The position numbers and the translations under genes were made by a program. DNA of 64,000 nucleotides from Saprospiraceae bacterium (lineage in GTDB: Bacteria; Bacteroidota; Bacteroidia; Chitinophagales; Saprospiraceae), in NCBI GenBank assembly GCA_021738725.1, contig JAIPBE010000006.1, positions 42,069-106,068 of the forward strand. Direction: 5' to 3'. This document shows, one piece after another, positions 39,563-49,051 of this stretch. The notes below the pieces were generated by a model. That model ran no database searches. It was not told the origin of the DNA and saw only the letters and a program-made list of their open reading frames with translations. The first letter of the stretch is position 1; each line of letters starts with the position of its first letter.

Positions 39563-40210
39563 TCAGGCATCATCCCCAAGATTATCATATTCATAGATCG
39601 CATGGTCCAGCGCCTCTCCAGGAGAGATCTCCTTTAACGGATGGATTATGCCATCTTCCAACCGGTAGACCCATCCGTGAAGATGGGGTGCCTTTCTCCT
39701 TTTCCAGGCCTTCTGAATAATGGAAGTTTTTGCCAGGTTATACACCTGCTCCTCAATATTCAATTCGATTAATCGATCCACTTGCTCATTCTGCGAAGCT
39801 AAAGCGTCGATCTCCCGCTGATGATAGCGGTACACATCTTTGATGTTGCGCAGCCATTTGTTGATCAGACCAAAACTTGAATTTGTCATGGCCGCCTTGA
39901 CCCCACCACAACCATAGTGTCCACAAACAATGACATGCTGCACTTCCAATACCTCTACAGCATATTGTAGAACACTCAACATGTTCATATCCGTATGCAC
40001 CACGAGATTGGCCACATTGCGATGAATGAAGATGTCACCGGGATTGGTTTGGGTGATTTCGTTGGGTGGAACACGACTGTCAGCACAACCAATCCACAGG
40101 ATTTTCGGCCTCTGGATATCCACCAGGCGATTAAAAAAGCCCGGATCTTGATCCGTTTTATCAAGGGCCCATTTTTTATTGTCCTGGAGCAGTTTCTCGT
40201 ACACTTTCAT
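39563..40210 (-). CDS. can: Beta-carbonic anhydrase
   Basis: WIGCADSRVPPNEI, VIVCGHYGCGGVKAA. Confidence 0.96.
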   Translation of the reverse strand: MKVYEKLLQDNKKWALDKTDQDPGFFNRLVDIQRPKILWIGCADSRVPPNEITQTNPGDIFIHRNVANLVVHTDMNMLSVLQYAVEVLEVQHVIVCGHYGCGGVKAAMTNSSFGLINKWLRNIKDVYRYHQREIDALASQNEQVDRLIELNIEEQVYNLAKTSIIQKAWKRRKAPHLHGWVYRLEDGIIHPLKEISPGEALDHAIYEYDNLGDDA

Positions 40211-40246
40211 AATTGTAGTCTTTGATTGGAATGAATAAAAATCAAA

Positions 40247-41815
40247 TCAATATTCAGGTATATCAATTAATTCAAGCGTTATATGCTTGTCCTTCGCCAT
40301 CTCTTTGAAATTATGGATCAAGCGGACGGCATCAAAATCGATCTCCTTGGATTGACTCCCATCAATTATCACATCACTATGTTCAGGCAGGTGATCCAGG
40401 GTCAATTGCAGGCTGGCCTTATTCAAAAAGGATACATGTTCTGAAAGCACCAGTTTGATAACCTTGTGGCCATCTCGATCCGGGTGAGCTTCTTCATGAT
40501 AGAAGTAAGGCGTTTTATAGTTCGTTTTAAGGACATAGAATATCCCTACTGCCAAACCAATTACAATACCTGTCAGAAGGTCGGTCAGCAGTACACCAAT
40601 AATCGTGGTAATAAAAGGCAGAAACTGACGGATACCACTTTGCATTTGTGATTTGTACAAAGTGGGCTTGGTGAGTTTGAACCCGATAATCAACAAGATG
40701 GCAGCTAATGCGGACAACGGAATTTGGTTGAGGAGGTGCGGCAGGCCGATCACACATCCTGCCAATAAAATTCCATGCACGATGGCGGAGAGTTTACTTT
40801 CTGCCCCTGCTTCAACGTTGGCACTACTGCGAACAATGACGGCTGTCATGGGAAGACCACCGATCAGACCGCTGAGAAAATTACCAACACCTTGCGCTTT
40901 CATTTCCCTGTTCAAAGGGGTATGCCGCTTATGGTGGTCCAGTTTATCTACCGCCTCTACACTGAGCAAAGTCTCCAAACTGGCGATAATCGCAATAACC
41001 ACTGCCACTTTCCATGTCTCTATGAAGGATATTGCTGACCAGTCAGGAAACGTCAATAGACTGGTTAACCCTTCTCCAGGAGCTGGAATTGGGATTTGAA
41101 CAGCATGCTCTAATCCAATCTCCAAACCAGGACCTGCAGTGGCCATCAACTGTCGAATGACAATGCCCAGGATCACGGCCAGCAATGCCCCGGGAATCAG
41201 ACCTAAGGATGGAATCCATTTCTTGACATAGTTGTCCCAACCCAACATAGTCACCAGGGCCAAGATTCCGATGATAAATGCACCTTGATGGATATGCGTG
41301 AACCCATAGATCAGCTCTTCAAATGTATTCCTGCCATCTGTTCCGCGAAAACTCATTTCTCCGAAAGCATCCATGTCGATTCCCAGAAAATGGGGTATCT
41401 GTTTCAGGATCAATATGATCCCGATAGCTGCCAGCATACCCTTGATCACGGAGACCGGAAAGTAGAGGCCTATAATCCCTGCTTTGAGATAACCAAGAAT
41501 GACCTGGAATACACCCGCAAGAACAACTGCGACAAGAAAAGCATCAAAAGATCCCAGTGAAGAAATAGAATCCAGGACGATCACCGCCAAACCGGCTGCT
41601 GGTCCCGAAACACTTAATGCTGAACCACTCAAGCCACCAACAACGATCCCGCCAATGATTCCGGTGATCAGCCCTGACATCAAGGGTGCCCCGGAGGCGA
41701 GGGCAATGCCCAGACACAAAGGCAATGCCACTAAAAAGACTACAATTCCCGCCGGAATGTCCTTTCGCCATTGTGTTAATAAATTATGTTGAAGTCCCGA
41801 TTCCATTCTGTTCAT
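40247..41815 (-). CDS. SulP-family anion transporter
   Basis: DIPAGIVVFLVALPLCLGIALASGAPL, SVSGPAAGLAVIV; STAS-like C-terminus. Confidence 0.93.
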   Translation of the reverse strand: MNRMESGLQHNLLTQWRKDIPAGIVVFLVALPLCLGIALASGAPLMSGLITGIIGGIVVGGLSGSALSVSGPAAGLAVIVLDSISSLGSFDAFLVAVVLAGVFQVILGYLKAGIIGLYFPVSVIKGMLAAIGIILILKQIPHFLGIDMDAFGEMSFRGTDGRNTFEELIYGFTHIHQGAFIIGILALVTMLGWDNYVKKWIPSLGLIPGALLAVILGIVIRQLMATAGPGLEIGLEHAVQIPIPAPGEGLTSLLTFPDWSAISFIETWKVAVVIAIIASLETLLSVEAVDKLDHHKRHTPLNREMKAQGVGNFLSGLIGGLPMTAVIVRSSANVEAGAESKLSAIVHGILLAGCVIGLPHLLNQIPLSALAAILLIIGFKLTKPTLYKSQMQSGIRQFLPFITTIIGVLLTDLLTGIVIGLAVGIFYVLKTNYKTPYFYHEEAHPDRDGHKVIKLVLSEHVSFLNKASLQLTLDHLPEHSDVIIDGSQSKEIDFDAVRLIHNFKEMAKDKHITLELIDIPEY

Positions 41816-41926
41816 TTTTGGCTACGGAAAGAAACGGAACTACACCTCGTACAGTTCTTGAATTAAACTCTTCTGACCCCAATCTAATGGCTTTCTAATT
41901 TTCCCTCCTGAGTACTCCACGAGGCC

Positions 41927-41934
41927 TACCTTTG
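41927..41934 (+). promoter_or_regulatory. -7 box TACCTTTG four bases before the rnhB ATG
   Basis: TACCTTTGTTCGATG. Confidence 0.5.
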
Positions 41935-41938
41935 TTCG

Positions 41939-42544
41939 ATGGCATTGCGGGTTAACTATTCAAAAAACCTACTGGAAGCGGGATGCGATGAGGCCGGACG
42001 GGGTTGCCTGGCCGGTCCTGTTTTCGCCGCTGCTGTGATCTTACCGGCTCGTTGGCATCATCCGCTTTTGAATGACTCCAAGCATTTGAGCGAATCGGAC
42101 CGGAACACACTTCGACCGATCATCGAGAGGAAAGCATTGGCTTGGTCGGTGGCGATGTGTACACCAGAGGAGATCGATAAGATCAACATCCTCCAGGCGT
42201 CCATTCTCGCTATGCATCGGGCGGTCGCATCTCTTTCACTGCTGCCCCAACATCTCCTGATCGATGGTAATCGATTCAAACCATATCTGGGGATCCCGCA
42301 CACTTGCATCGTCGGAGGAGATGGCAAATTCACCTCTATCGCGGCAGCATCCATTCTGGCCAAAACCCACCGGGATGCCTGGATGACCGAGGCCCAGGAT
42401 GCATTTCCCCAATATCACTGGTTGGAGAATAAAGGCTATCCCACCCTCGTACATCGGGAAGCAGTACTCCTTCTGGGTCCTTCCCCCCATCATCGTTTGT
42501 CTTTCAAAATTGATGGCATCCCGATCGGAGAACGCTTTCCCTGA
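41939..42544 (+). CDS. rnhB: Ribonuclease HII
   Basis: [37 protein letters not shown]. Confidence 0.96.
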   Translation: MALRVNYSKNLLEAGCDEAGRGCLAGPVFAAAVILPARWHHPLLNDSKHLSESDRNTLRPIIERKALAWSVAMCTPEEIDKINILQASILAMHRAVASLSLLPQHLLIDGNRFKPYLGIPHTCIVGGDGKFTSIAAASILAKTHRDAWMTEAQDAFPQYHWLENKGYPTLVHREAVLLLGPSPHHRLSFKIDGIPIGERFP

Positions 42545-42587
42545 TGACCCGCAGGGATGCCGTACATTTGACCCAAAGAATTGGTCG

Positions 42588-43766
42588 ATGCGTATTGGAA
42601 TCATTGGAAGCGGAGCCATGGGCTCCGGAATTGCTCAAGTCGCAGCTTCAGCCGGCCACGATGTCGTGCTTCACGATACCCGACCGGAAGCTCTTACCCG
42701 GTCGAAGGGCCAGTTGGGGAAAGTCCTCAACCGACAGATCGAAAAAGGACGCATGTCCGAACAGGAGGTCAAGACAATCCTCGGACGGCATACCTATGTA
42801 GAGGCCCTGGATGGTCTTCGGGACTGCAGCCTGATCATCGAAGCCATTATTGAGGACCTGGCCATCAAACGCGCTGTCTTTCAGGAACTGGAAAAGCTGG
42901 TGGGAAATGAAACCATTCTGGCGACAAACACATCTTCTCTGTCCATAGCGTCGATCGCTGCTGCATGTACGCATCCCGAACGCGTGATCGGACTCCATTT
43001 CTTCAACCCGGCTCCCCTGATGAAATTGGTAGAGATCATTCCGGCATTGCAAACCGATCTGGACCTGCCAGCCACGCTACGGGAATTGATGCTCTCCTGG
43101 GGAAAGTACCCGGTCATGGCCAGAGACACTCCCGGTTTTATCGTCAACAGAATTGCTCGACCATTTTATAGTGAATCCATCCGCCTGCTTGAAGAAGGCC
43201 TTGGGACTAAAGAAGAGATCGATACGGCTATGAAGGAGATCGGGGGATTCCGAATGGGCCCATTTGAACTCATGGATTTTATTGGCCATGATGTCAATTA
43301 TGCCGTATCGGAATCGGTTTGGACGGCATGTTATTACGAACCCAGATATCAACCCTCGTTTACCCAGCGCCGGTTGGTGGATGCCGGTTGGCTTGGCCGT
43401 AAAGCCGGGCGTGGATTTTATGATTATCGCCCGGAAGCCACTTCATCCAGGCCCGATCCAGAAAAGAACGATTCTGAACAATTGAGGCGACTCTGCGAAC
43501 GTGTAGTGGTCATGCTGATCAATGAAGCTGCCGATGCCATGTATTACAAGGTGGCCTCTCGGGACGATATTGATCAAGCCATGACCCTCGGTGTCAACTA
43601 TCCGAAAGGACTGTTGCACTGGGCCGATGAATGGGGGATTGCCACCTGCGAATCTCGCCTGGATCGCCTCTTCAACGCCTACCACGACCCTCGATATCGA
43701 TGCAGCCCCCTCCTGCGGTCTCTGGCTCAGAATGGGGAACGATTCTATCCGGAAGAAAATATTTGA
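42588..43766 (+). CDS. 3-hydroxyacyl-CoA dehydrogenase
   Basis: MRIGIIGSGAMGSGIAQVAASAGHDVVLHD; HFFNPAPLMKLVEI; DTPGFIVNRIARPF. Confidence 0.93.
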   Translation: MRIGIIGSGAMGSGIAQVAASAGHDVVLHDTRPEALTRSKGQLGKVLNRQIEKGRMSEQEVKTILGRHTYVEALDGLRDCSLIIEAIIEDLAIKRAVFQELEKLVGNETILATNTSSLSIASIAAACTHPERVIGLHFFNPAPLMKLVEIIPALQTDLDLPATLRELMLSWGKYPVMARDTPGFIVNRIARPFYSESIRLLEEGLGTKEEIDTAMKEIGGFRMGPFELMDFIGHDVNYAVSESVWTACYYEPRYQPSFTQRRLVDAGWLGRKAGRGFYDYRPEATSSRPDPEKNDSEQLRRLCERVVVMLINEAADAMYYKVASRDDIDQAMTLGVNYPKGLLHWADEWGIATCESRLDRLFNAYHDPRYRCSPLLRSLAQNGERFYPEENI

Positions 43767-43767
43767 T

Positions 43768-44211
43768 ATGACCAGTGAACCCAAAAGACCACTCGCGACC
43801 AGAGTAGTCGATAAAATGATGCACGGCGACGCCTTCAGCCAATGGTTGGCCATCGAACGTCTGGAAGAAGGTCCGGGACACTGCACCCTGCGCATGACCG
43901 TCCGGGATGAAATGGTCAACGGTTTTTTGATCGCACATGGGGGTATTTCCTATGCCCTGGCCGACAGCGCTCTCGCCTTTGCTTCCAATGGTCATGGAAT
44001 CAAAGCTGTATCTATAGAAACATCGATATCACATCTTCGACCCGTTCAGGTCGGAGACACTTTGACGGCCATTGCTTCAGAGGATAATCTAGGTCGAAAA
44101 ACGGGTGTATACCGTGTAGAAGTCATGAATCAGAAAGGCAAACTGGTAGCCCTATTCAAAGGAACGGTCTTCCGTGGAGGAGAACCATGGTTTCCTGAAG
44201 AGAACGGCTAA
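43768..44211 (+). CDS. PaaI-family hotdog thioesterase
   Basis: FLIAHGGISYALADSALAFASN hotdog motif; adjacent to HAD. Confidence 0.9.
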   Translation: MTSEPKRPLATRVVDKMMHGDAFSQWLAIERLEEGPGHCTLRMTVRDEMVNGFLIAHGGISYALADSALAFASNGHGIKAVSIETSISHLRPVQVGDTLTAIASEDNLGRKTGVYRVEVMNQKGKLVALFKGTVFRGGEPWFPEENG

Positions 44212-44248
44212 CCGATATCCTACTCCAGAATATCTGAAAGTCGATAGT

Positions 44249-45721
44249 TTAGTTCACAATCATCAATCTTCCGAAATACCGTGTCTGATCATCTGTCCCG
44301 GAAAGAACGATCTGAAACAGACCTGAACTGACAGAAGACAATTGGATGGACCCCGGATTTTGGGCAAATTGACGTTCCCATACAATCCTTCCAAACAGAT
44401 CCATCACTTGAATCTTTTGCACGTCCAAACCGTTCGGAAGATGAAGAATACCTGGCGAAGGATTTGGACTGAACCTGACGGGTTGTAAAGATGCAGTAGG
44501 ATCAACAGATGATATCGACCCGATCTGCCCCTCCTGGTACATCACTCGCTTTGTCACATTGTCCTGATAGACCGTGTGAAGACGTCCGTTTGAATAATGA
44601 ACATCAGGGCGCAATTGATCACCATTGGTGGTCGGATTGAGGATCTTGGTCTCTGCCGTCACCAAACCTTCCGGACCAGTGGTAGACAGGCGGTATTTGA
44701 TATCCAGATTGCCGGCATACGATTCTTCCCAAATCAGAAAAACCGTGTCTTGATTTCCTGTGATCCGGGGGTGGTCCTGAACCAGTTGACTCTCCGGTGA
44801 GTTGGACAGATATTGATGGAGGACCACCTTCTGACTATCCAGATCAAAGACCGAAAAAAAGACACGCGCTCGTCCACCTGGAGCAGCTCTGAACGTGGAG
44901 ATCAAACGGTTTCCGGCCCAATAACCATCCGGAGCACTGGCCGGACATGATGCGAAATAGCTGCCGGTTTCATCGACCTCATATCCTTTCGAAAATGTAT
45001 CCCCCTCGTCCTTCGAAATGCCCGCCCAGATCGTTCGGATATTTTGATCATTATTCCGATAGATCATGGCTAATTTATTATCACCGACCGCCAGTTGGGC
45101 TGCACAGCAATCACAGGCATCTCCCTCAATGATCGCTGAAGAGGCATTGACATCTTCTCCAAAAGAAGCCCCATAGTCCGTGCTCCTGGACACGACATAT
45201 CGAGCTCCTGAAAAGTCAGGCTCAAATCGCATAAACCCGACCCATACCTGCCCATCAGGGCCTGCAGCTACATCCGGAAAACGACTCAGATCATCACCCA
45301 ATGCCCAATCGACATCGTCCATTTGACTGAACGTCACACCTGCATCTGGCGAATGAAAGAGGCTGACACCTTTTGCATCTTCAGGCTGTTCCTTCCCTGA
45401 GACATAGATGTCCTGTCCATAGGCCGTTAGCTCTGGTCCCGCCCAACTGGCCCCGAAATATTGGGTGCCGATCGGATTGATCTGTTGGGGGGTGGTCATC
45501 TGTCCCTGTTCAAATCGACTGAGGAAGACCTTGTGCAGAGCCTCATGTGACCAGAGCATGACCGGGTCCCCATTGCCATTGACCACAATTCGTGGTCCAG
45601 AATTTCCATAACTGGAAGATGCAACTGGTATCGGGTCTGACCACAATACTTCCTGAGCATATCCCATGATCAGTAAGCCAGTCAAGAACCCGGTTAGAAT
45701 GAACTTTTTTAATGAAAACAT
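44249..45721 (-). CDS. Secreted BNR/sialidase-like protein with T9SS sorting domain
   Basis: Signal peptide; Asp-box-like repeats; C-terminal FSPNPSPGILHLPNGLDVQKIQVMDLFGRIVWER. Confidence 0.85.
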   Translation of the reverse strand: MFSLKKFILTGFLTGLLIMGYAQEVLWSDPIPVASSSYGNSGPRIVVNGNGDPVMLWSHEALHKVFLSRFEQGQMTTPQQINPIGTQYFGASWAGPELTAYGQDIYVSGKEQPEDAKGVSLFHSPDAGVTFSQMDDVDWALGDDLSRFPDVAAGPDGQVWVGFMRFEPDFSGARYVVSRSTDYGASFGEDVNASSAIIEGDACDCCAAQLAVGDNKLAMIYRNNDQNIRTIWAGISKDEGDTFSKGYEVDETGSYFASCPASAPDGYWAGNRLISTFRAAPGGRARVFFSVFDLDSQKVVLHQYLSNSPESQLVQDHPRITGNQDTVFLIWEESYAGNLDIKYRLSTTGPEGLVTAETKILNPTTNGDQLRPDVHYSNGRLHTVYQDNVTKRVMYQEGQIGSISSVDPTASLQPVRFSPNPSPGILHLPNGLDVQKIQVMDLFGRIVWERQFAQNPGSIQLSSVSSGLFQIVLSGTDDQTRYFGRLMIVN

Positions 45722-45791
45722 GGTCGTGAATATTCCTACAAGTTAATTGAATCTTTAGTACTTCTAGGATGAAGTCGCCTTACGCCAGATA

Positions 45792-46808
45792 CTATGGCGT
45801 TGTCTGCGGCTTATATCCGGCTTCCAATCTTGTTCGGATTAGCTCCCTGGTTTGCACAGGTAAAAATGTAGCTTGCAATGCCATTCGGTTCACCAGCAAA
45901 AAATCGTGTGCTTGCCATCCGAATGCTTGTGCGACCAGGGCATATTCCCGACACAGGGTCGTTTGAGTCAGTCCACGCCCATCCGTATTTATGGACAAAG
46001 GTACACCTGCCCGATAAAGGGCATCGATGCTGTGTTGGGTCATCCTGGCAAATATTCCAGTCTGTAAATTACTGCTCGGGCAAACCTCCAGATGGATGCG
46101 ATGCTGAGCGAGGTAATGAACCAATTCCGGGTCTTCAATACTCCGCACCCCATGCCCGATCCGCCGGGGGCCCAGGTATTCCAGGGTCTCACTAACACTT
46201 GCCGGACCGTGCGCTTCACCCGCATGTGCCGTACATGGCAGACCGTTTTCGGCGGCCAGCCGGAAGGCAGGTATATGCGCATTCAAAGAGAACCCTTCAT
46301 CAGCGGCAAGGTCCAGTCCGACAACGCCTCTATCTCGAAAAGCCAGGGCTAGCTGCGCCGTTTCCATGCTTTGTTCCACCGGAAAATGACGCAGGGTGCA
46401 AAGGATCAATCGCGTGACAACGCCCGTTTCCTGTTCTGCGGCCTCAGCTGCCTGGCATAAGGTGGCCACCACTTCTTCCGGGGTCAAACCATCTGCGGTG
46501 TGCAGGAGAGGCGCAAAGCGAATCTCCGAATAGATCACACCATCCATCGTCAACTCCCGGACCAGCTGACGAAGGGCCATATCCAGGTTTTCTTTTGTCT
46601 GTAACAAGGCAATAGCAGATGCGGGATAACGGAGAAAATCCGTGAGATCCTGGCACACCTCCGGAGCTACATATTCCCGGAGATAATCTTCCTGAGTCAC
46701 CCCCGACCGCAAGCCCTGCACATTCACCAAACTCAGTGATGTGTCCAGATGGACATGCAACTCGATCTTGGGTAGATCCTGAAAGGATATGACGCTGGAT
46801 GGTCCCAC
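45792..46808 (-). CDS. add: Adenosine deaminase
   Basis: [52 protein letters not shown]. Confidence 0.92.
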   Translation of the reverse strand: MGPSSVISFQDLPKIELHVHLDTSLSLVNVQGLRSGVTQEDYLREYVAPEVCQDLTDFLRYPASAIALLQTKENLDMALRQLVRELTMDGVIYSEIRFAPLLHTADGLTPEEVVATLCQAAEAAEQETGVVTRLILCTLRHFPVEQSMETAQLALAFRDRGVVGLDLAADEGFSLNAHIPAFRLAAENGLPCTAHAGEAHGPASVSETLEYLGPRRIGHGVRSIEDPELVHYLAQHRIHLEVCPSSNLQTGIFARMTQHSIDALYRAGVPLSINTDGRGLTQTTLCREYALVAQAFGWQAHDFLLVNRMALQATFLPVQTRELIRTRLEAGYKPQTTP

Positions 46809-46909
46809 CCCTCAAAGGTGCGTTTTCTTGCACATTGTCGCCACTTCCCGTCACTTCCGGCTTGAAAAAGCCCGTATATTGGGGCCTTTCTGGAAATAAC
46901 CCCTACAAA

Positions 46910-48139
46910 ATGTCAAAAATCAAAGTAGCCAATCCCGTTGTTGAACTGGATGGTGATGAAATGACCCGCATCATTTGGTCCTTTATCAAGGAGAAGCTTA
47001 TTCTGCCATACCTGGATATCGACATCAAATACTATGACCTCGGGATGGAATACCGCGATGAGACCAATGACCAGGTCACTGTGGATGCCGCAGAGGCCAT
47101 CAAAAAGTATCACGTTGGGATCAAGTGCGCCACGATCACCCCGGATGAAGCACGAGTAACCGAATTTGGCCTCAAGAAGATGTGGAGAAGTCCGAATGGC
47201 ACCATCCGGAATATTCTGGGTGGAACCGTGTTTCGTGAGCCGATTGTGTGCACCAATATCCCACGTCTCGTGCCCAACTGGACCGCCCCGATCTGTATCG
47301 GCCGTCACGCCTTCGGTGACCAGTACCGTGCCACCGACTTCCTGACCAAAGGGAAAGGAAAACTCACGATCAAATTCGAAGGAGAAGACGGCACAAACCA
47401 GGAATTTGAAGTGTACAACTTTGATGGCGATGGCGTGGCCATGGCGATGTACAATACAGATGACAGCATCCGTGGATTTGCCCGGTCCTGCTTCAACATG
47501 GCACTGAGCAAAGGTTGGCCCCTGTATCTCAGCACCAAGAACACCATCCTCAAGCAATATGATGGTCGGTTCAAGGATATTTTCCAGGAGATCTATGACA
47601 CCGAATTCAAAACACAGATGGAAGCAGCCGGCATCACCTATGAGCATCGCCTCATCGATGATATGGTCGCCTCTGCACTGAAGTGGCATGGCAACTTTGT
47701 GTGGGCGTGCAAAAACTACGATGGTGATGTGCAGAGTGATACGGTCGCTCAAGGGTTTGGATCACTCGGCCTGATGACTAGTGTACTGGTTACCCCCGAT
47801 GGCAAAACCGTTGAAGCAGAAGCTGCCCACGGAACGGTTACCCGGCACTATCGGATGCATCAACAGGGCAAGAAGACCAGTACCAACCCCATTGCCAGCA
47901 TTTTTGCCTGGACACGTGGTTTGGCACACCGCGGTAAATTGGATAATAACCAGGACCTCATCCGCTTTGCTGAAACCCTTGAATCTGTTTGTATCGACAC
48001 CGTTCAAAGTGGTAAAATGACCAAGGACCTGGCCGTATGCATCCATGGTGCCAAAGGAGTGACCACAGACCACTTCCTGACCACCGAAGAGTTCCTCGAT
48101 GCTCTGGATACCGAGCTACAATCTCGCCTGAAGGCATAA
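46910..48139 (+). CDS. icd: NADP-dependent isocitrate dehydrogenase
   Basis: [49 protein letters not shown]. Confidence 0.96.
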   Translation: MSKIKVANPVVELDGDEMTRIIWSFIKEKLILPYLDIDIKYYDLGMEYRDETNDQVTVDAAEAIKKYHVGIKCATITPDEARVTEFGLKKMWRSPNGTIRNILGGTVFREPIVCTNIPRLVPNWTAPICIGRHAFGDQYRATDFLTKGKGKLTIKFEGEDGTNQEFEVYNFDGDGVAMAMYNTDDSIRGFARSCFNMALSKGWPLYLSTKNTILKQYDGRFKDIFQEIYDTEFKTQMEAAGITYEHRLIDDMVASALKWHGNFVWACKNYDGDVQSDTVAQGFGSLGLMTSVLVTPDGKTVEAEAAHGTVTRHYRMHQQGKKTSTNPIASIFAWTRGLAHRGKLDNNQDLIRFAETLESVCIDTVQSGKMTKDLAVCIHGAKGVTTDHFLTTEEFLDALDTELQSRLKA

Positions 48140-48166
48140 AGCAGATAGATCCATTCAGGAATTGAA

Positions 48167-48193
48167 AAGCCGGTCCGTTCTGCGGGCCGGCTT
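48167..48193 (+). terminator. Terminator after icd
   Basis: AAGCCGG...CCGGCTT then cttct. Confidence 0.6.
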
Positions 48194-48314
48194 CTTCTAA
48201 TTATCCAGATCTTAAATAGAGAAATGCATCGATGGGGCCCTTCATTACGCCTCTCCACAGCTTCCATTCCATTTCACAACCGACATCTCGCTTTACTGGA
48301 TGAAGTGATATTGG

Positions 48315-48451
48315 GCCCCTTCAGGGCCAACTGAAAGCTCACTAAATATCCTCAATTTGAAGCCCTGGCAGCCCCAACGGGGCGTCATAACATAGCGAAT
48401 GGCATCGCCATTCGTATTCTGATGCCACACCAATTCAAGCCCTGAAGGGGC
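48315..48451. repeat. Multi-hairpin intergenic element bounded by GCCCCTTCAGGGC / GCCCTGAAGGGGC
   Basis: 13-bp perfect terminal inverted repeats; internal GCCCC-AAC-GGGGC-like stem and CGAATGGC-ATC-GCCATTCG. Confidence 0.8.
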
Positions 48452-48479
48452 GCAATAAAAATTCCGAGCCTGAAATGGA

Positions 48480-49007
48480 CTATTGATCCAGATTCATCAA
48501 CCAGGACCAAACCGGTCCATCATCCGGATCAATGAATTCACCCGTCTGTGCAAATCCCAGTTTGCGGAGGATGGATGCGGAAGCATTCTCTTCAGCCAGC
48601 GTATGCGCCTGGACGCCGGAGATGACATCCATCTGTCGGACGCGATCCACTAACCCGAGTGCACACTCTGTGGCCAATCCCTGCCCTCGGAAAGGTGGAG
48701 CGATCTCATACCCGATCTCCACCTGATGGGCCTCATTTGGCAGCCCCTTATACCCACACGTGCCGATGATCAACTCTTCCGATTTGAGGACCGGAAACCA
48801 GGTCCACCAGCCCGCCTCACGCTCATCAGCCTGCAATCGTTCCAGGGCAAAAGCCCAGGGACCATTGCCAAATTCAGTCCATTCAGGATGCACGGAAAAG
48901 CCTATATATCGCTCCAATTCCTCCCTTCCGACAAGGGCTGCCTGGAGGTGGACTGCCTGGGCAGGCACTAAAATGAGTCGCGGCGTTTCAATAGGAAATG
49001 GAGTCAT
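48480..49007 (-). CDS. GNAT-family acetyltransferase
   Basis: PIETPRLILVPAQ; EIGYEIAPPFRGQGLATECALGLVD; LAEENASASILRKLGF. Confidence 0.92.
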   Translation of the reverse strand: MTPFPIETPRLILVPAQAVHLQAALVGREELERYIGFSVHPEWTEFGNGPWAFALERLQADEREAGWWTWFPVLKSEELIIGTCGYKGLPNEAHQVEIGYEIAPPFRGQGLATECALGLVDRVRQMDVISGVQAHTLAEENASASILRKLGFAQTGEFIDPDDGPVWSWLMNLDQ

Positions 49008-49051
49008 GCAGTCCGAATGTGAGCTAGGTTTTTCCTAGAAATTAGGATATC

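Noticed and set aside
37699-41815. DAB-type (DabA/DabB) inorganic carbon pump
   Set aside because: The proteins are SulP transporters and a standalone beta-carbonic anhydrase; no DabA-like or NuoL-like protein is present.
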